Source: CAURNT01 sp963526495 | GTDB lineage: Bacteria; Fusobacteriota; Fusobacteriia; Fusobacteriales; Leptotrichiaceae | Length of the DNA stretch: 60,125 nucleotides | Direction of reading: 5' to 3' | NCBI GenBank assembly: GCA_963526495.1 | Contig: CAURNT010000004.1 | Location: 1 to 60,125 of the forward strand | Shown here: in pieces, positions 36,307 to 44,826 of the stretch | Layout: each line of letters begins with the position of its first letter | Position numbering within the stretch: position 1 is the first letter of the stretch | Notes under the pieces: generated by a model | Seen by the model: only the letters and a program-made list of their open reading frames with translations | Database searches by the model: none | Told to the model about the DNA's origin: nothing | Translations under genes and position numbers: made by a program

Positions 36307-38193
36307 TTAATCAGAAAAATTTGTCCATTTTTCTAAAAGTTCATCTTCTAATATTTTTAAATCATCTAATTCTTTCTGAATTTCAAGCATTAAACCTAAA
36401 TCATTTTTCTTTCCTGCTTCATCCATATTTAAATTTAATTTTTCTATTCTTATTCCTATTTCTTCTATGGTTTTTTCTATTTTCTCTAACTCTTTTTTTC
36501 TTGAACTTTCAAGTTTTTTTTCTTCTTTACGTTTAAAATAATCAGATTCTTCTTTATTTTTATTATTATATAATTCTTTTTCAGATATTTTCATCTTATA
36601 CTCATCAAAATTTCCTTTAAATTCTTCAAGACCATCTTCTGATAAATAATATATTTTATTACATATAGAATTTATAAAATGTCTATTATGAGATACTAAT
36701 AATAAAGAACCTTCATAATCTATTAAAGCATCTTCTAGAACTTCTATTGAATATATATCTAAATGGTTAGTGGGCTCATCTAATAATAAAAGATTTCCTT
36801 TTTGTTCAGAAAGTTTTAATAAAGAAAGTCTTACTTTTTCTCCACCAGAAAGTTTTGAAACAGGTTTTAAAACATCATCTCCAACAAAAAGAAAGCTCGC
36901 TGCCTTACTTCTTAAATATTCTTCTGTATAATTTAAAGATGTATTTATTTCTTGTAGTATATTGTTTTCAGGAAATAAATTTTGATGATCTTGATCATAA
37001 TATCCCAACTTTACTCTTTCTCCAAATTTAAATTCACCATCATCTTGATTTTTTATACCCATAAGTATTTTTAATAGAGTAGATTTTCCTATACCATTTT
37101 TACCTATTATTCCAACTTTATCCCCCTTATACATATCAAATGAAATATTATTTAATACTTTTTTACCATCAAAACTTTTAGAAAGATTTTTCACACTTAA
37201 AACTCTATCTGCTGAACTTGATGATATATCAAATTTAAGTTTCATTCTATTTGGATTAAATACTGGATCATCCATTCTATTTAATCTATCGAGTATCTTT
37301 TGTCTACCTCTTGCTTGCTTTGCTTTTATTCCTGCTTTAAATCTTGTTATATATTCCTCCATCTTTTTTATTTTTTCAGTTTCTTTTTCAAAACGCTTTA
37401 TTTCACCTTTTAAAATCAATTCTTTTTGGATTACAAAATCAGAAAAATTACCATTATATTGTTCAACTTTTCCTCTTTCTAATTCATATATTTTATTACA
37501 TACTGAATCAAGAAATATTCTATCATGAGAAACAAGTAAAAAAGATTTACCATATTTTTTCAAATATTCCTCCAACCATTCAATAGATAATATATCTAAA
37601 TGGTTAGTAGGCTCATCTAGTATCAGTAAATCTGGTTCTTCTAATAATAACTTAGCAAGTGTTACACGAGTTTTTTCTCCTCCAGATAAAGATTTAATTT
37701 GACTTTCCTTAAAATCATTTAATTCAAGACCTTGCATTACTTGTTTTATCTTGTATTCCATATTATATCCATCCATAGCCTCATATTTTTCATTAAGACT
37801 ATTATATTCTTCCATTAAATTATCTACATTTTCTTCTATTGCCATTCTTAAACTTATTTTTTCTATATCATGTAATATATTTCTTTGTTCAGAAAAAACA
37901 CTTAGCAATTCTTCATATACACTATTATTCTCAGAATCAAATTTATGTATTTGTGATAAATATCCTATTTTCATATTAGGATTAACAAAAACACTACCTT
38001 TTTCATTAATATTTTCTATAGAACCATCATGATTTTCTTGACCTAGTATTATTTTAATAATACTTGATTTACCCGCACCATTTAACCCAATCATTCCTAT
38101 TTTATCTCCATCATTTATACTAAATGTAACATTTTTTAATATATATTCTCCTGTATATTGTTTATAAACATTATTAAATTGTATTAAATTCAT
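36307..38193 (-). CDS. ABC-F family ATPase (Uup/EttA-like)
   Basis: Soluble protein of 628 residues with two ATP-binding cassettes and no membrane helices, so a ribosome-acting ABC-F factor rather than a transporter. First cassette: GLNGAGKSS, signature LSGGEK, DEPTNHLD. A charged linker (about 245-300) with KMEEYITRFKAGIKAKQARG is typical of the ABC-F P-site tRNA interaction motif. Second cassette: GKNGIGKST, LSGGEK, DEPTNHLD. The C-terminal Lys/Glu-rich coiled coil (about 540-628) resembles Uup. It may resolve stalled ribosomes; a role in antibiotic protection cannot be judged from the sequence. Divergent from dinB. Confidence 0.92.
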   Translation of the reverse strand: MNLIQFNNVYKQYTGEYILKNVTFSINDGDKIGMIGLNGAGKSSIIKIILGQENHDGSIENINEKGSVFVNPNMKIGYLSQIHKFDSENNSVYEELLSVFSEQRNILHDIEKISLRMAIEENVDNLMEEYNSLNEKYEAMDGYNMEYKIKQVMQGLELNDFKESQIKSLSGGEKTRVTLAKLLLEEPDLLILDEPTNHLDILSIEWLEEYLKKYGKSFLLVSHDRIFLDSVCNKIYELERGKVEQYNGNFSDFVIQKELILKGEIKRFEKETEKIKKMEEYITRFKAGIKAKQARGRQKILDRLNRMDDPVFNPNRMKLKFDISSSSADRVLSVKNLSKSFDGKKVLNNISFDMYKGDKVGIIGKNGIGKSTLLKILMGIKNQDDGEFKFGERVKLGYYDQDHQNLFPENNILQEINTSLNYTEEYLRSKAASFLFVGDDVLKPVSKLSGGEKVRLSLLKLSEQKGNLLLLDEPTNHLDIYSIEVLEDALIDYEGSLLLVSHNRHFINSICNKIYYLSEDGLEEFKGNFDEYKMKISEKELYNNKNKEESDYFKRKEEKKLESSRKKELEKIEKTIEEIGIRIEKLNLNMDEAGKKNDLGLMLEIQKELDDLKILEDELLEKWTNFSD

Positions 38194-38256
38194 AATTCCC
38201 CTTTCATCTATATATAAATATTATACTAATTATTAAAAAATTTGACAAACTAAATA

Positions 38257-38285
38257 TTGAAGAAAAATATAAAACAGTGTATAAT
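38257..38285 (+). promoter_or_regulatory. Promoter of dinB
   Basis: TTGAAG (38257-38262), a 17-bp spacer, TATAAT (38280-38285). The mRNA leader would be only about 10 nt and start at the ribosome site CAGGAGG. A TTGACA at 38242-38247 has no well-spaced -10. No LexA-type site was recognised. Confidence 0.55.
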
Positions 38286-38301
38286 TGTTACAGGAGGTTA
38301 T

Positions 38302-39483
38302 ATGGATAGGACTATTTTACACATTGATGTTAATAATTTTTTTGCTTCTATTGAAATTATGTTAAACCCTAATCTTAAAGGGCTTCCAGTTGCAGTATGT
38401 GGTTCTGAAGATGATAGACACGGAATTGTTCTTGCAAAATCTTATGAAGCTAAAAAATTTGGAGTTAAAACTGCTGAAACTGTATGGCAAGCTAAGAAAA
38501 AATGTCCAAATCTTATTATAGTTCCACCACAATATGAGGAATATAAAAAATATTCAAAACTAATTCAAAATATATATTATTCATACACAGATCAAGTAGA
38601 GCCTTTTGGTCTTGATGAATGCTGGTTAGATGTAACAGGTTCTTTAAAATTATTTGGTAATGTAGAAAATATTGCTGAAGAAATTAAAGAAAGAGTGAAA
38701 AAAGAAATTGGAGTTACAGTAAGTATAGGAGTTAGTTTTACTAAAACTTTTGCAAAATTAGGAAGTGATCTTAAAAAACCAGATGCCATAACATATATAT
38801 CAAAAGAAAATTTTAAAAATATAGTATGGCCACTTGTTACAAATGAAATAATAGGTGTAGGTAAATCAACTTTTAAAATACTAGAAGAAATGAATTTAAA
38901 AACTATAGGTGAGCTTGCAAATTGTGATATTTCATTATTGGAACAAAAACTTGGAAAACACGGAAGAATACTTTGGAAAAGAGTTAATGGTATAGATGAT
39001 GAAATAGTAGATGCTAATATGTATATAGCAAGTCCTAAAAGTATAGGAAATGGAAAGACTTTTCGTAATGATTTAACAAAAATAAATGATATTAGAAGTG
39101 CTTTTCAAAATCTAACTTATGAAATTTCAAACAAACTTAAAAAACATAGATTGGAAGCCAAAAATATTCAAATCGTAATCCGAGATAATCAATTTAATGA
39201 TAAACAATTACAATGTGAACTTCCAACAATAACATCTAGTTCTTTAATTATAACTAATACTGCTATGGATTTATTTAAAAAATATAAATGGAATAAACCA
39301 ATAAGAGCCTTAACTATTCGTGCCATTAATTTAATCGAAGAAGGTACAAATGATCAAATATCACTTTTTGAAGAAAAAGATGAATATGAAAAAATTAAAA
39401 AAATCGATAAGGTTATGTTTGAAATTAACAATAAATTTGGACCTAATTCTGTTAAATTTTCTAATATAAATAAAAAACTTTAA
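38302..39483 (+). CDS. dinB: DNA polymerase IV (Y-family)
   Basis: Translesion polymerase of about 393 residues. The start at 38302 (MDRTILHIDVNNFFAS) follows CAGGAGG by 5 nt; an upstream ATG would add 15 residues before the ribosome site. The active-site motif is DVNNFFAS instead of DMDAFFAS, and the second motif is GLDECWLDVTGS, as in many clostridial Y-family enzymes. The metal-binding Asp and Glu residues are retained. Palm, fingers, thumb with helix-hairpin-helix (IGVGKSTFKILEEMNLKTIG), and little-finger domain are all present. It lacks an obvious C-terminal clamp-binding QL-LF motif apart from QISLFEE at about 353-359, which could serve. Confidence 0.93.
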   Translation: MDRTILHIDVNNFFASIEIMLNPNLKGLPVAVCGSEDDRHGIVLAKSYEAKKFGVKTAETVWQAKKKCPNLIIVPPQYEEYKKYSKLIQNIYYSYTDQVEPFGLDECWLDVTGSLKLFGNVENIAEEIKERVKKEIGVTVSIGVSFTKTFAKLGSDLKKPDAITYISKENFKNIVWPLVTNEIIGVGKSTFKILEEMNLKTIGELANCDISLLEQKLGKHGRILWKRVNGIDDEIVDANMYIASPKSIGNGKTFRNDLTKINDIRSAFQNLTYEISNKLKKHRLEAKNIQIVIRDNQFNDKQLQCELPTITSSSLIITNTAMDLFKKYKWNKPIRALTIRAINLIEEGTNDQISLFEEKDEYEKIKKIDKVMFEINNKFGPNSVKFSNINKKL

Positions 39484-39546
39484 TAACTATATTTTTTTAC
39501 AACCTATAAAAGTATTATCTAATTAAAATTAAAAAAGGAGATAATT

Positions 39547-39987
39547 ATGAAAGAATACAACATAAAATGGTACACAATTTTATTCAATATACTATCAACT
39601 ATATTTTTAGGACTTTTTATATCTGTACTACTTGATATTTTTAATGTCAATTGGAATATAATATATATTGTTTTGGGTATATTTATACTTCTTTCTTTAT
39701 ATATGATATATTCCTATATAAAAACAAAAATAATAATAGATAATAATATGTTAATCTATTTATACAAAGGAAAGAAAAAAGAATTTGATATAAACTTTTA
39801 TAGTATAAAAGCTGTTTCTGGTGATTCCGGTCAAGAATTAACTTTAATAGATAAAGATGGTAAAAAAGAAGAATTAGATTGTGATTTTTTATCTTCTAAT
39901 CAATACAATGATTTATTAAATGAAATTGGTGTTATTGGCAAAAAACAAAAAGCAATAAAAATTGAAATTAATAGAAAGGAGAAATAA
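39547..39987 (+). CDS. Two-helix membrane protein of unknown function
   Basis: 146 residues, not recognised as a named family. Two hydrophobic helices (about 8-30 and 36-60) are followed by a soluble domain of about 85 residues with alternating strand-like segments (IIIDNNMLIYLYKG, ELTLIDKDGKKEELD), reminiscent of small pleckstrin-like or bPH domains. AAGGAG lies 6 nt before the ATG. Two bp separate it from the next gene, with which it probably forms a pair. Confidence 0.6.
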   Translation: MKEYNIKWYTILFNILSTIFLGLFISVLLDIFNVNWNIIYIVLGIFILLSLYMIYSYIKTKIIIDNNMLIYLYKGKKKEFDINFYSIKAVSGDSGQELTLIDKDGKKEELDCDFLSSNQYNDLLNEIGVIGKKQKAIKIEINRKEK

Positions 39988-39989
39988 AA

Positions 39990-40415
39990 ATGGATAAAAA
40001 CATAATGTTTTATTACATTGCTGCAGTAATTATAGTTGGAATAGGAGGTACACTTTTATCTAAATATTTTACTAATAAGAATTCAAATAAATTTTTACAA
40101 GAAAATCCTGGAGCTTCTAAATTATTTACTAAAAATAAATCTATTGGAATAACAAGTCAAACAATAGAGATTTTAAAAGTAGATGATAATGAGAGCTCTT
40201 CTGTATTTGTAGAAGGAATGAAATATGGTATATATTTAAAACCTGGTGATAGAGAATTAACAGTAAGAGCAACTACAACTAGACCTGGTATATTACATAA
40301 AAGGGTAACTACAGTTTGGGGCCCTATGAAAATAAATGTAAATATAGAACCTGAAAAAACTTATGAATTAAGATTTGATAAAAAAGAAGAACAATTTAGT
40401 ATTCACGAAATATAG
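39990..40415 (+). CDS. Membrane-anchored protein of unknown function
   Basis: 141 residues. One N-terminal helix (about 7-24: YYIAAVIIVGIGGTLLSKYF) acts as a signal anchor, then a beta-rich domain (about 50-141) containing YGIYLKPGDRELTVRA and YELRFDKKEEQFSI. This is the kind of small beta-sandwich seen in PEGA-like and carrier surface domains. No function can be assigned. Translated directly after the preceding two-helix protein, with AAAGGAG as its ribosome site. Confidence 0.6.
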   Translation: MDKNIMFYYIAAVIIVGIGGTLLSKYFTNKNSNKFLQENPGASKLFTKNKSIGITSQTIEILKVDDNESSSVFVEGMKYGIYLKPGDRELTVRATTTRPGILHKRVTTVWGPMKINVNIEPEKTYELRFDKKEEQFSIHEI

Positions 40416-40555
40416 TATCTCAAGTTTTAAACAAACAATTAAATTTAGGTTATATACTTGTAAATATTCTATTTTCATTTAAAATTTTCGCTAGCTACTT
40501 TTTATTTGTATTAATATATTTGTAGATAAATAAACTAAAATGGAGGTATATGAAT

Positions 40556-41608
40556 ATGAGAGTTTCAAAAAAAATTACAAAATTAAGTATTTTAAGTTTA
40601 GTGTTAACCAGTAGCATTACATGGGCTACTATTCCCGAAGGAGATACTAGTGGTAGTATAGATGGTCTAGCTATAGGAAAAGATAGTGTTTCTGAAAATA
40701 TGGAATCTGTTGCAGTAGGTATTAGAAGTAAAGCAAAAGGTTGGGAAGCTGTAAGTATCGGTATTGACTCAGAAGCATTGGAGAATCGTACTGTAGCTAT
40801 TGGAGGGAGTTCAAAAGCTTTAAAGAAATATGCAATATCATTAGGGGATTCTAGTAGAGCTGAAGAAGTAAATACAATAGCATTAGGTTCAGGAGCTATG
40901 TCTTTTAAGGAGGGTGCAATTTCTTTAGGATCCAGAGCAATTGCTGAAGGAGTAAAATCACTTGCTATTGGGTATTCTTCTAGAACAGAAGCCGATTATT
41001 CACAAGCATTAGGGTACGGAGCTAGAACTATTCATAATAAATCAGTAGCATTAGGTTATGGTGCAGTATCATTAGAAGAAAATACAATATCTGTAGCATA
41101 TAAAGATCCAGATATCGCAATCGCAAACCAACCCGAAAAACCATTTTACAGAAAAATTGTAGGTCTTGCAGATGGTGTAAATGATCACGATGCAGTAAAT
41201 GTTTCACAACTTAAAGGGTTAGAAAATTCTTTAATTTCTAAATTTAATGCTTTTTCTATGACTGAAGTAAAAGCAAATGCAGGTATTTCTTCTGCTATGG
41301 CAATGGCAGCATTACCTCAACCTACAGGAAAAGGAATAAGTTTAGGTGCATCTGTTGGTATGTATATGGGACAAACTTCTTATGCATTAGGTGTTAGTGG
41401 TACTGAAGGGAATGTTAGATATAATATAAATACATCATTAACATCAAAAGCTAATGTAGGATTTTCAGCAGGTATTGGATATACTTTTAAAGAAAAAGAA
41501 GAAATAAAAGAAACAAACGAAGTTAAGTTACTTAAATCTGAAATAAATAATTTAAACGAAACAATTAAACAATTATTAAATCGAATTGAAAAATTAGAAC
41601 AAAAATAA
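40556..41608 (+). CDS. Trimeric autotransporter adhesin (YadA-like) with C-terminal coiled coil
   Basis: Predicted surface adhesin of 350 residues. The start at 40556 (MRVSKK) is preferred: GGAGG lies 9 nt upstream, versus 3 nt for the ATG at 40550. Signal peptide about 1-24 (ending TWA). The head has about ten 14-residue Hep/Hag repeats (residues 37-180, SxAxAIGxxSxA type). The neck GVNDHDAVNVSQLKGL joins a short stalk, then the four-strand YadA anchor (about 240-311, ending GIGYTF). Unlike classical members, about 37 residues follow the barrel. They form a perfect heptad series (numbered from 40550: L328, I332, L335, I339, L342, I346, L349) that includes the trimerisation motif RIEKLE. This tail would lie in the periplasm. 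Confidence 0.93.
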   Translation: MRVSKKITKLSILSLVLTSSITWATIPEGDTSGSIDGLAIGKDSVSENMESVAVGIRSKAKGWEAVSIGIDSEALENRTVAIGGSSKALKKYAISLGDSSRAEEVNTIALGSGAMSFKEGAISLGSRAIAEGVKSLAIGYSSRTEADYSQALGYGARTIHNKSVALGYGAVSLEENTISVAYKDPDIAIANQPEKPFYRKIVGLADGVNDHDAVNVSQLKGLENSLISKFNAFSMTEVKANAGISSAMAMAALPQPTGKGISLGASVGMYMGQTSYALGVSGTEGNVRYNINTSLTSKANVGFSAGIGYTFKEKEEIKETNEVKLLKSEINNLNETIKQLLNRIEKLEQK

Positions 41609-41634
41609 AAAAGATAATAATTCTTTATAAAAAT

Positions 41635-41683
41635 ATGTACCAAAAAACTAAACATAACAATTAGTTTTAAGGTGCATTTTTTA
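41635..41683 (+). terminator. Terminator of the adhesin gene
   Basis: ATGTACC and GGTGCAT plus AAAACTAA and TTAGTTTT form a 15-bp stem with a 2x2 internal loop and a 9-nt loop, followed by TTTTTTATATTT. Confidence 0.8.
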
Positions 41684-41719
41684 TATTTACATCTACACGA
41701 AACAACTTTTAAGAAAAAT

Positions 41720-41749
41720 TTGAATCAAAGTCCAATAATATGATATAAT
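41720..41749 (+). promoter_or_regulatory. Promoter of the PASTA-rsgA-rpe operon
   Basis: TTGAAT (41720-41725), an 18-bp spacer, TATAAT (41744-41749), about 31 bp before the start codon. AAGAGG is the ribosome site. Confidence 0.6.
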
Positions 41750-41780
41750 TATATAATAAATAAAAGTTAAGAGGTAAAAA

Positions 41781-42629
41781 ATGAACAAGAGACAAAAATA
41801 TATAATATATGTTATTTCTTTACTAATAATCATAACCTTAGGTAGAGCAACATTTGTATCTCATTTCTATAATAAAAAAGAAACTGTGGTACCTAATCTA
41901 CTATTTATGAATGAAAAAGATGCTATAAATCTAGCTAAAAAAGCAAGATTAAAATATCATATAATATATTCTAAATCAGGTGATGTTAATGAAAATTTCA
42001 CTTTTTTACAAGATCCTAAAGAAAATTCTGTAGTTAAAGTAAATAGAGAAGTTAAATTATGGGTAAATAAAAGTGATAGTCAAGAAATTCCTGAACTTGC
42101 AGGTAAAACTTTAATAGAAGCTAGAAGATATCTTGATGACCTAAATATAGATATTCAAAGAATAGACTATATGCCAACTAATAATATTCCAGAAGATACT
42201 GTTCTTGCAGTATATCCAAAAGCTGGTAAAAAAGTCGGAATTACAACTAAAATATCTTTACTTGTTTCTTCTAAATCATTAATAGATAATACAACTATGC
42301 CTAATTTAATCGGATTAGATAAAAATGAAGCAACAAAAATATTAGCTCAAATAGGATTAAAGATAAATCTAATAAGTGATGCTAAAGATCCTTCATTCCC
42401 ACAAAATGCAATAATAGCAACTAATCCATTACCTGGAAGTCGTGTAAATAAGAATACAAATATAAGTATTGTTTTAAATACAGGTATAGAAGTTAATAAA
42501 TCTATAGATGATATAATACAAGAAGAAAAAACAAATGAAAAACCTAAAGATACTGAAGAAAATAAAAATATAGAAAATATCCTAAACGAAACATTAAAAG
42601 ATTTAGAAAAGAAAAATGGGGGAAATTAA
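41781..42629 (+). CDS. Membrane-anchored PASTA-repeat protein without kinase domain
   Basis: 282 residues: a short cytoplasmic N-terminus, one membrane helix (about 8-27), then three extracytoplasmic PASTA domains (about 35-98, 99-165 and 171-237) with the usual VPNLLFMNEKDAINLAKK, IPELAGKTLIEARRYL and MPNLIGLDKNEATKIL starts. A charged Lys/Glu tail ends the protein. PASTA domains bind peptidoglycan stem peptides or muropeptides. In Firmicutes the gene before rsgA and rpe is the Ser/Thr kinase prkC, whose outer part is made of PASTA domains. Here the kinase is absent, so this looks like its outer half retained as a scaffold. Its stop overlaps the rsgA start. Confidence 0.9.
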   Translation: MNKRQKYIIYVISLLIIITLGRATFVSHFYNKKETVVPNLLFMNEKDAINLAKKARLKYHIIYSKSGDVNENFTFLQDPKENSVVKVNREVKLWVNKSDSQEIPELAGKTLIEARRYLDDLNIDIQRIDYMPTNNIPEDTVLAVYPKAGKKVGITTKISLLVSSKSLIDNTTMPNLIGLDKNEATKILAQIGLKINLISDAKDPSFPQNAIIATNPLPGSRVNKNTNISIVLNTGIEVNKSIDDIIQEEKTNEKPKDTEENKNIENILNETLKDLEKKNGGN

Positions 42630-43504
42630 TGATTAAGTGTGGGAAAGTGATAAGAAAAATTAAAGGGGTATATTTTATTTACCCCTTTACAGCATTTAAA
42701 AATATAAATGATTTTGAAAATTCTTTAATACAAGCTAAACTTAGGGGAAATTTAAAAATAAAAAATAGAAAAGATAATTGCATTATAGGAGATATCGTAG
42801 AATTTGATGATGAGCTTAATGTTATAGAAACAATAAAAGAAAGAAAAAACTTTATCGATAGACCTTTAATATCAAATATAGATTATATAGCTCTATTTTT
42901 CTCAGCCAAAGAACCCGATTTTGATATAATTGCATTTCAAAAAAGTTTACTTAAAATTCATAAAAATAATTTAAATCCTATATTAGTTATAACAAAATCA
43001 GATCTTTTAAACACTAATGAAAAAGAGAATTTAAAAGTTTTTCTTGAAAATAATTTTCCTTATTTAAATTTATTTTTCATTTCAACTAAAAATAAAGATA
43101 TAGAAGAATTTAAAAACTTTATAAAACATAAAGATGTTATAATTTCAGGTCCAAGTGGTGTTGGTAAATCTACATTAATAAATAATATAATTGGTAGTAA
43201 TACTTTAAAAACAAATGAAGTTAGTCAAAAAACTAAAAAAGGTAGAAATACTACCGTCGATACTAGATTTTTACCTTTTCTTGATGGATTTATAATAGAT
43301 ACTCCTGGTTTTTCTAGTATAGAATTCCCTAAATTAAATGATATACTCGAAATAAAAGAATATTTTCCTGAAATAAATGAACTATCAATTGAATGTAAAT
43401 TTAAGAATTGTTCACATATTACAGAACCAAATTGCAATGTTAAAGAAAATATAAATAAAACAAGATATGATTTTTACAATTTAATAATAAAAAACATGAA
43501 ATGA
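42629..43504 (+). CDS. rsgA: Ribosome small-subunit maturation GTPase
   Basis: Circularly permuted GTPase of 291 residues that checks late 30S assembly. OB-fold N-terminus (1-70), then motif order G4-G1-G3: TKSD (122-125), GPSGVGKST (174-182), DTPG (224-227). The C-terminal zinc site is C256, C261, H263 and C269. Length normal. It starts on the stop codon of the PASTA gene and its stop is followed at once by rpe, consistent with the Firmicute prkC-rsgA-rpe order. Confidence 0.96.
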   Translation: MIKCGKVIRKIKGVYFIYPFTAFKNINDFENSLIQAKLRGNLKIKNRKDNCIIGDIVEFDDELNVIETIKERKNFIDRPLISNIDYIALFFSAKEPDFDIIAFQKSLLKIHKNNLNPILVITKSDLLNTNEKENLKVFLENNFPYLNLFFISTKNKDIEEFKNFIKHKDVIISGPSGVGKSTLINNIIGSNTLKTNEVSQKTKKGRNTTVDTRFLPFLDGFIIDTPGFSSIEFPKLNDILEIKEYFPEINELSIECKFKNCSHITEPNCNVKENINKTRYDFYNLIIKNMK

Positions 43505-43515
43505 AGGAGATATAT

Positions 43516-44163
43516 ATGAAAAAAGAAATAATAATCGCACCATCATTATTAGCAGCTGATTTTTCTAAACTAAAAGAAGAAGTAAAAGCAATAGAAAATA
43601 CTAAAGCTAAATGGTTACACTTAGATGTAATGGATGGTAATTTTGTTCCAAATATTAGTTTTGGAGCAGATATAGTAAAAGCTATAAGAAAAGATTCAAA
43701 CCTATACTTTGATGCACATTTAATGATAGAAAATCCAGAATGGTATATAGATACTATGGCTGATGCAGGAGTTCAAAGTATAAGTATACATGTTGAGGCT
43801 ACTAAACATCTTGATAGAGCACTTCAACTAATAAAAGCAAGAGGTTTAAAAGCTGGTGTTGCAATAAATCCTGCAACTGATATTGCTTTTCTTGATAATA
43901 TATATGAAAAACTTGATTTAATATTAATAATGACTGTAAACCCAGGTTTTGGTGGACAAAAATTTTTAAATCAAATGATAGAAAAAATTAGAAAAGTAAG
44001 AAATAAATTCCCACACATAGATATACAAGTAGATGGTGGAATAAATAATGAAACTGCAAAACTTGTAATAGAAGCTGGAGCTAATATTTTAGTTGCTGGT
44101 TCATACGTTTTTTCAGGAAACTATTCTGAAAAAGTTAATTCTTTACTAAACGAGGAAAAATAA
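43516..44163 (+). CDS. rpe: Ribulose-phosphate 3-epimerase
   Basis: Pentose-phosphate pathway enzyme of about 215 residues that interconverts ribulose-5-P and xylulose-5-P. The start at 43516 (MKKEIIIAPSLL) is 6 nt after GGAG. The TIM-barrel motifs are complete: APSLLAADF, LHLDVMDGNFVPN, FDAHLMI, MTVNPGFGGQKF, VDGGI, and a phosphate-binding GSYVFS. It overlaps nothing but lies only 11 bp after rsgA. Confidence 0.97.
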   Translation: MKKEIIIAPSLLAADFSKLKEEVKAIENTKAKWLHLDVMDGNFVPNISFGADIVKAIRKDSNLYFDAHLMIENPEWYIDTMADAGVQSISIHVEATKHLDRALQLIKARGLKAGVAINPATDIAFLDNIYEKLDLILIMTVNPGFGGQKFLNQMIEKIRKVRNKFPHIDIQVDGGINNETAKLVIEAGANILVAGSYVFSGNYSEKVNSLLNEEK

Positions 44164-44164
44164 C

Positions 44165-44824
44165 ATGTACGAAAAAATGGAACTAATTATAGATAATTTC
44201 TATAAAACTTATTATAAAATGGAAGAAATAAATTTAAGTCAAGCTATAAAATGTCTTACTACCACTGAGTTGCATATAATAGAATGTATCGGCCTTGAAA
44301 AAATAACAATAAAAGATTTATCTCAAAGATTAGGAATAACTATGGGAACTACTTCTACAGCTGTAAATAAATTAGAAGAAAAAAAGTTTTTAAATCGTGT
44401 TAGATCTAAATCTGATAAAAGAAAAGTTTATGTAAACCTTAATAAAAAAGGATTAGTAGCATTCAATTATCATGGTAATTTTCATACAACAACACTTGAA
44501 AAAGTTACTAAAAATATTCCTGAAAATAAATTATTAGAATTTATAGATACATTTGAAGAAATACTAAATAATATGAAATCATTAAAACTTAACTTAGAAC
44601 CTGAATCTATTAATACATTTTCAAAAGGAGATGTAATTGAAGTTAGTGAAGTAAAAGGTAATAGTGTTATAAGGCTTGCACTATCTGAAATTGGAATACA
44701 ACTTAAAACTATAATTGAAATAATAGATATACATACAAATTCTATAAGAATCAAATTAAATGAGCACGAAAAATTACTTACTCGTGATCAAGCTCACTAT
44801 GTACTAGGAATTAAGAAAGGATAA
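44165..44824 (+). CDS. MarR-type regulator fused to a FeoA/SH3-like domain
   Basis: 219 residues. An N-terminal MarR-like winged helix (about 30-105) contains LSQRLGITMGTTSTAVNKLEEKKFL and a wing with RSKSDKRKVYVNL. The C-terminal 75 residues (about 143-217) match the FeoA/SH3-like domain that follows the DNA-binding part of DtxR/MntR iron and manganese regulators: SKGDVIEVSEVKG, LALSEIGIQLKTIIEI, and YVLGIKKG at the end. The combination suggests a metal-responsive repressor, but no metal ligands can be named with confidence. It sits between rpe and rqcH in a tight operon (1-2 bp gaps), with no metal transporter nearby. Confidence 0.78.
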   Translation: MYEKMELIIDNFYKTYYKMEEINLSQAIKCLTTTELHIIECIGLEKITIKDLSQRLGITMGTTSTAVNKLEEKKFLNRVRSKSDKRKVYVNLNKKGLVAFNYHGNFHTTTLEKVTKNIPENKLLEFIDTFEEILNNMKSLKLNLEPESINTFSKGDVIEVSEVKGNSVIRLALSEIGIQLKTIIEIIDIHTNSIRIKLNEHEKLLTRDQAHYVLGIKKG

Positions 44825-44826
44825 TA

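Noticed and set aside
38242..38247. TTGACA as the dinB -35 box
   Set aside because: No -10 at 16-18 bp spacing; the pair TTGAAG/TATAAT downstream fits better.
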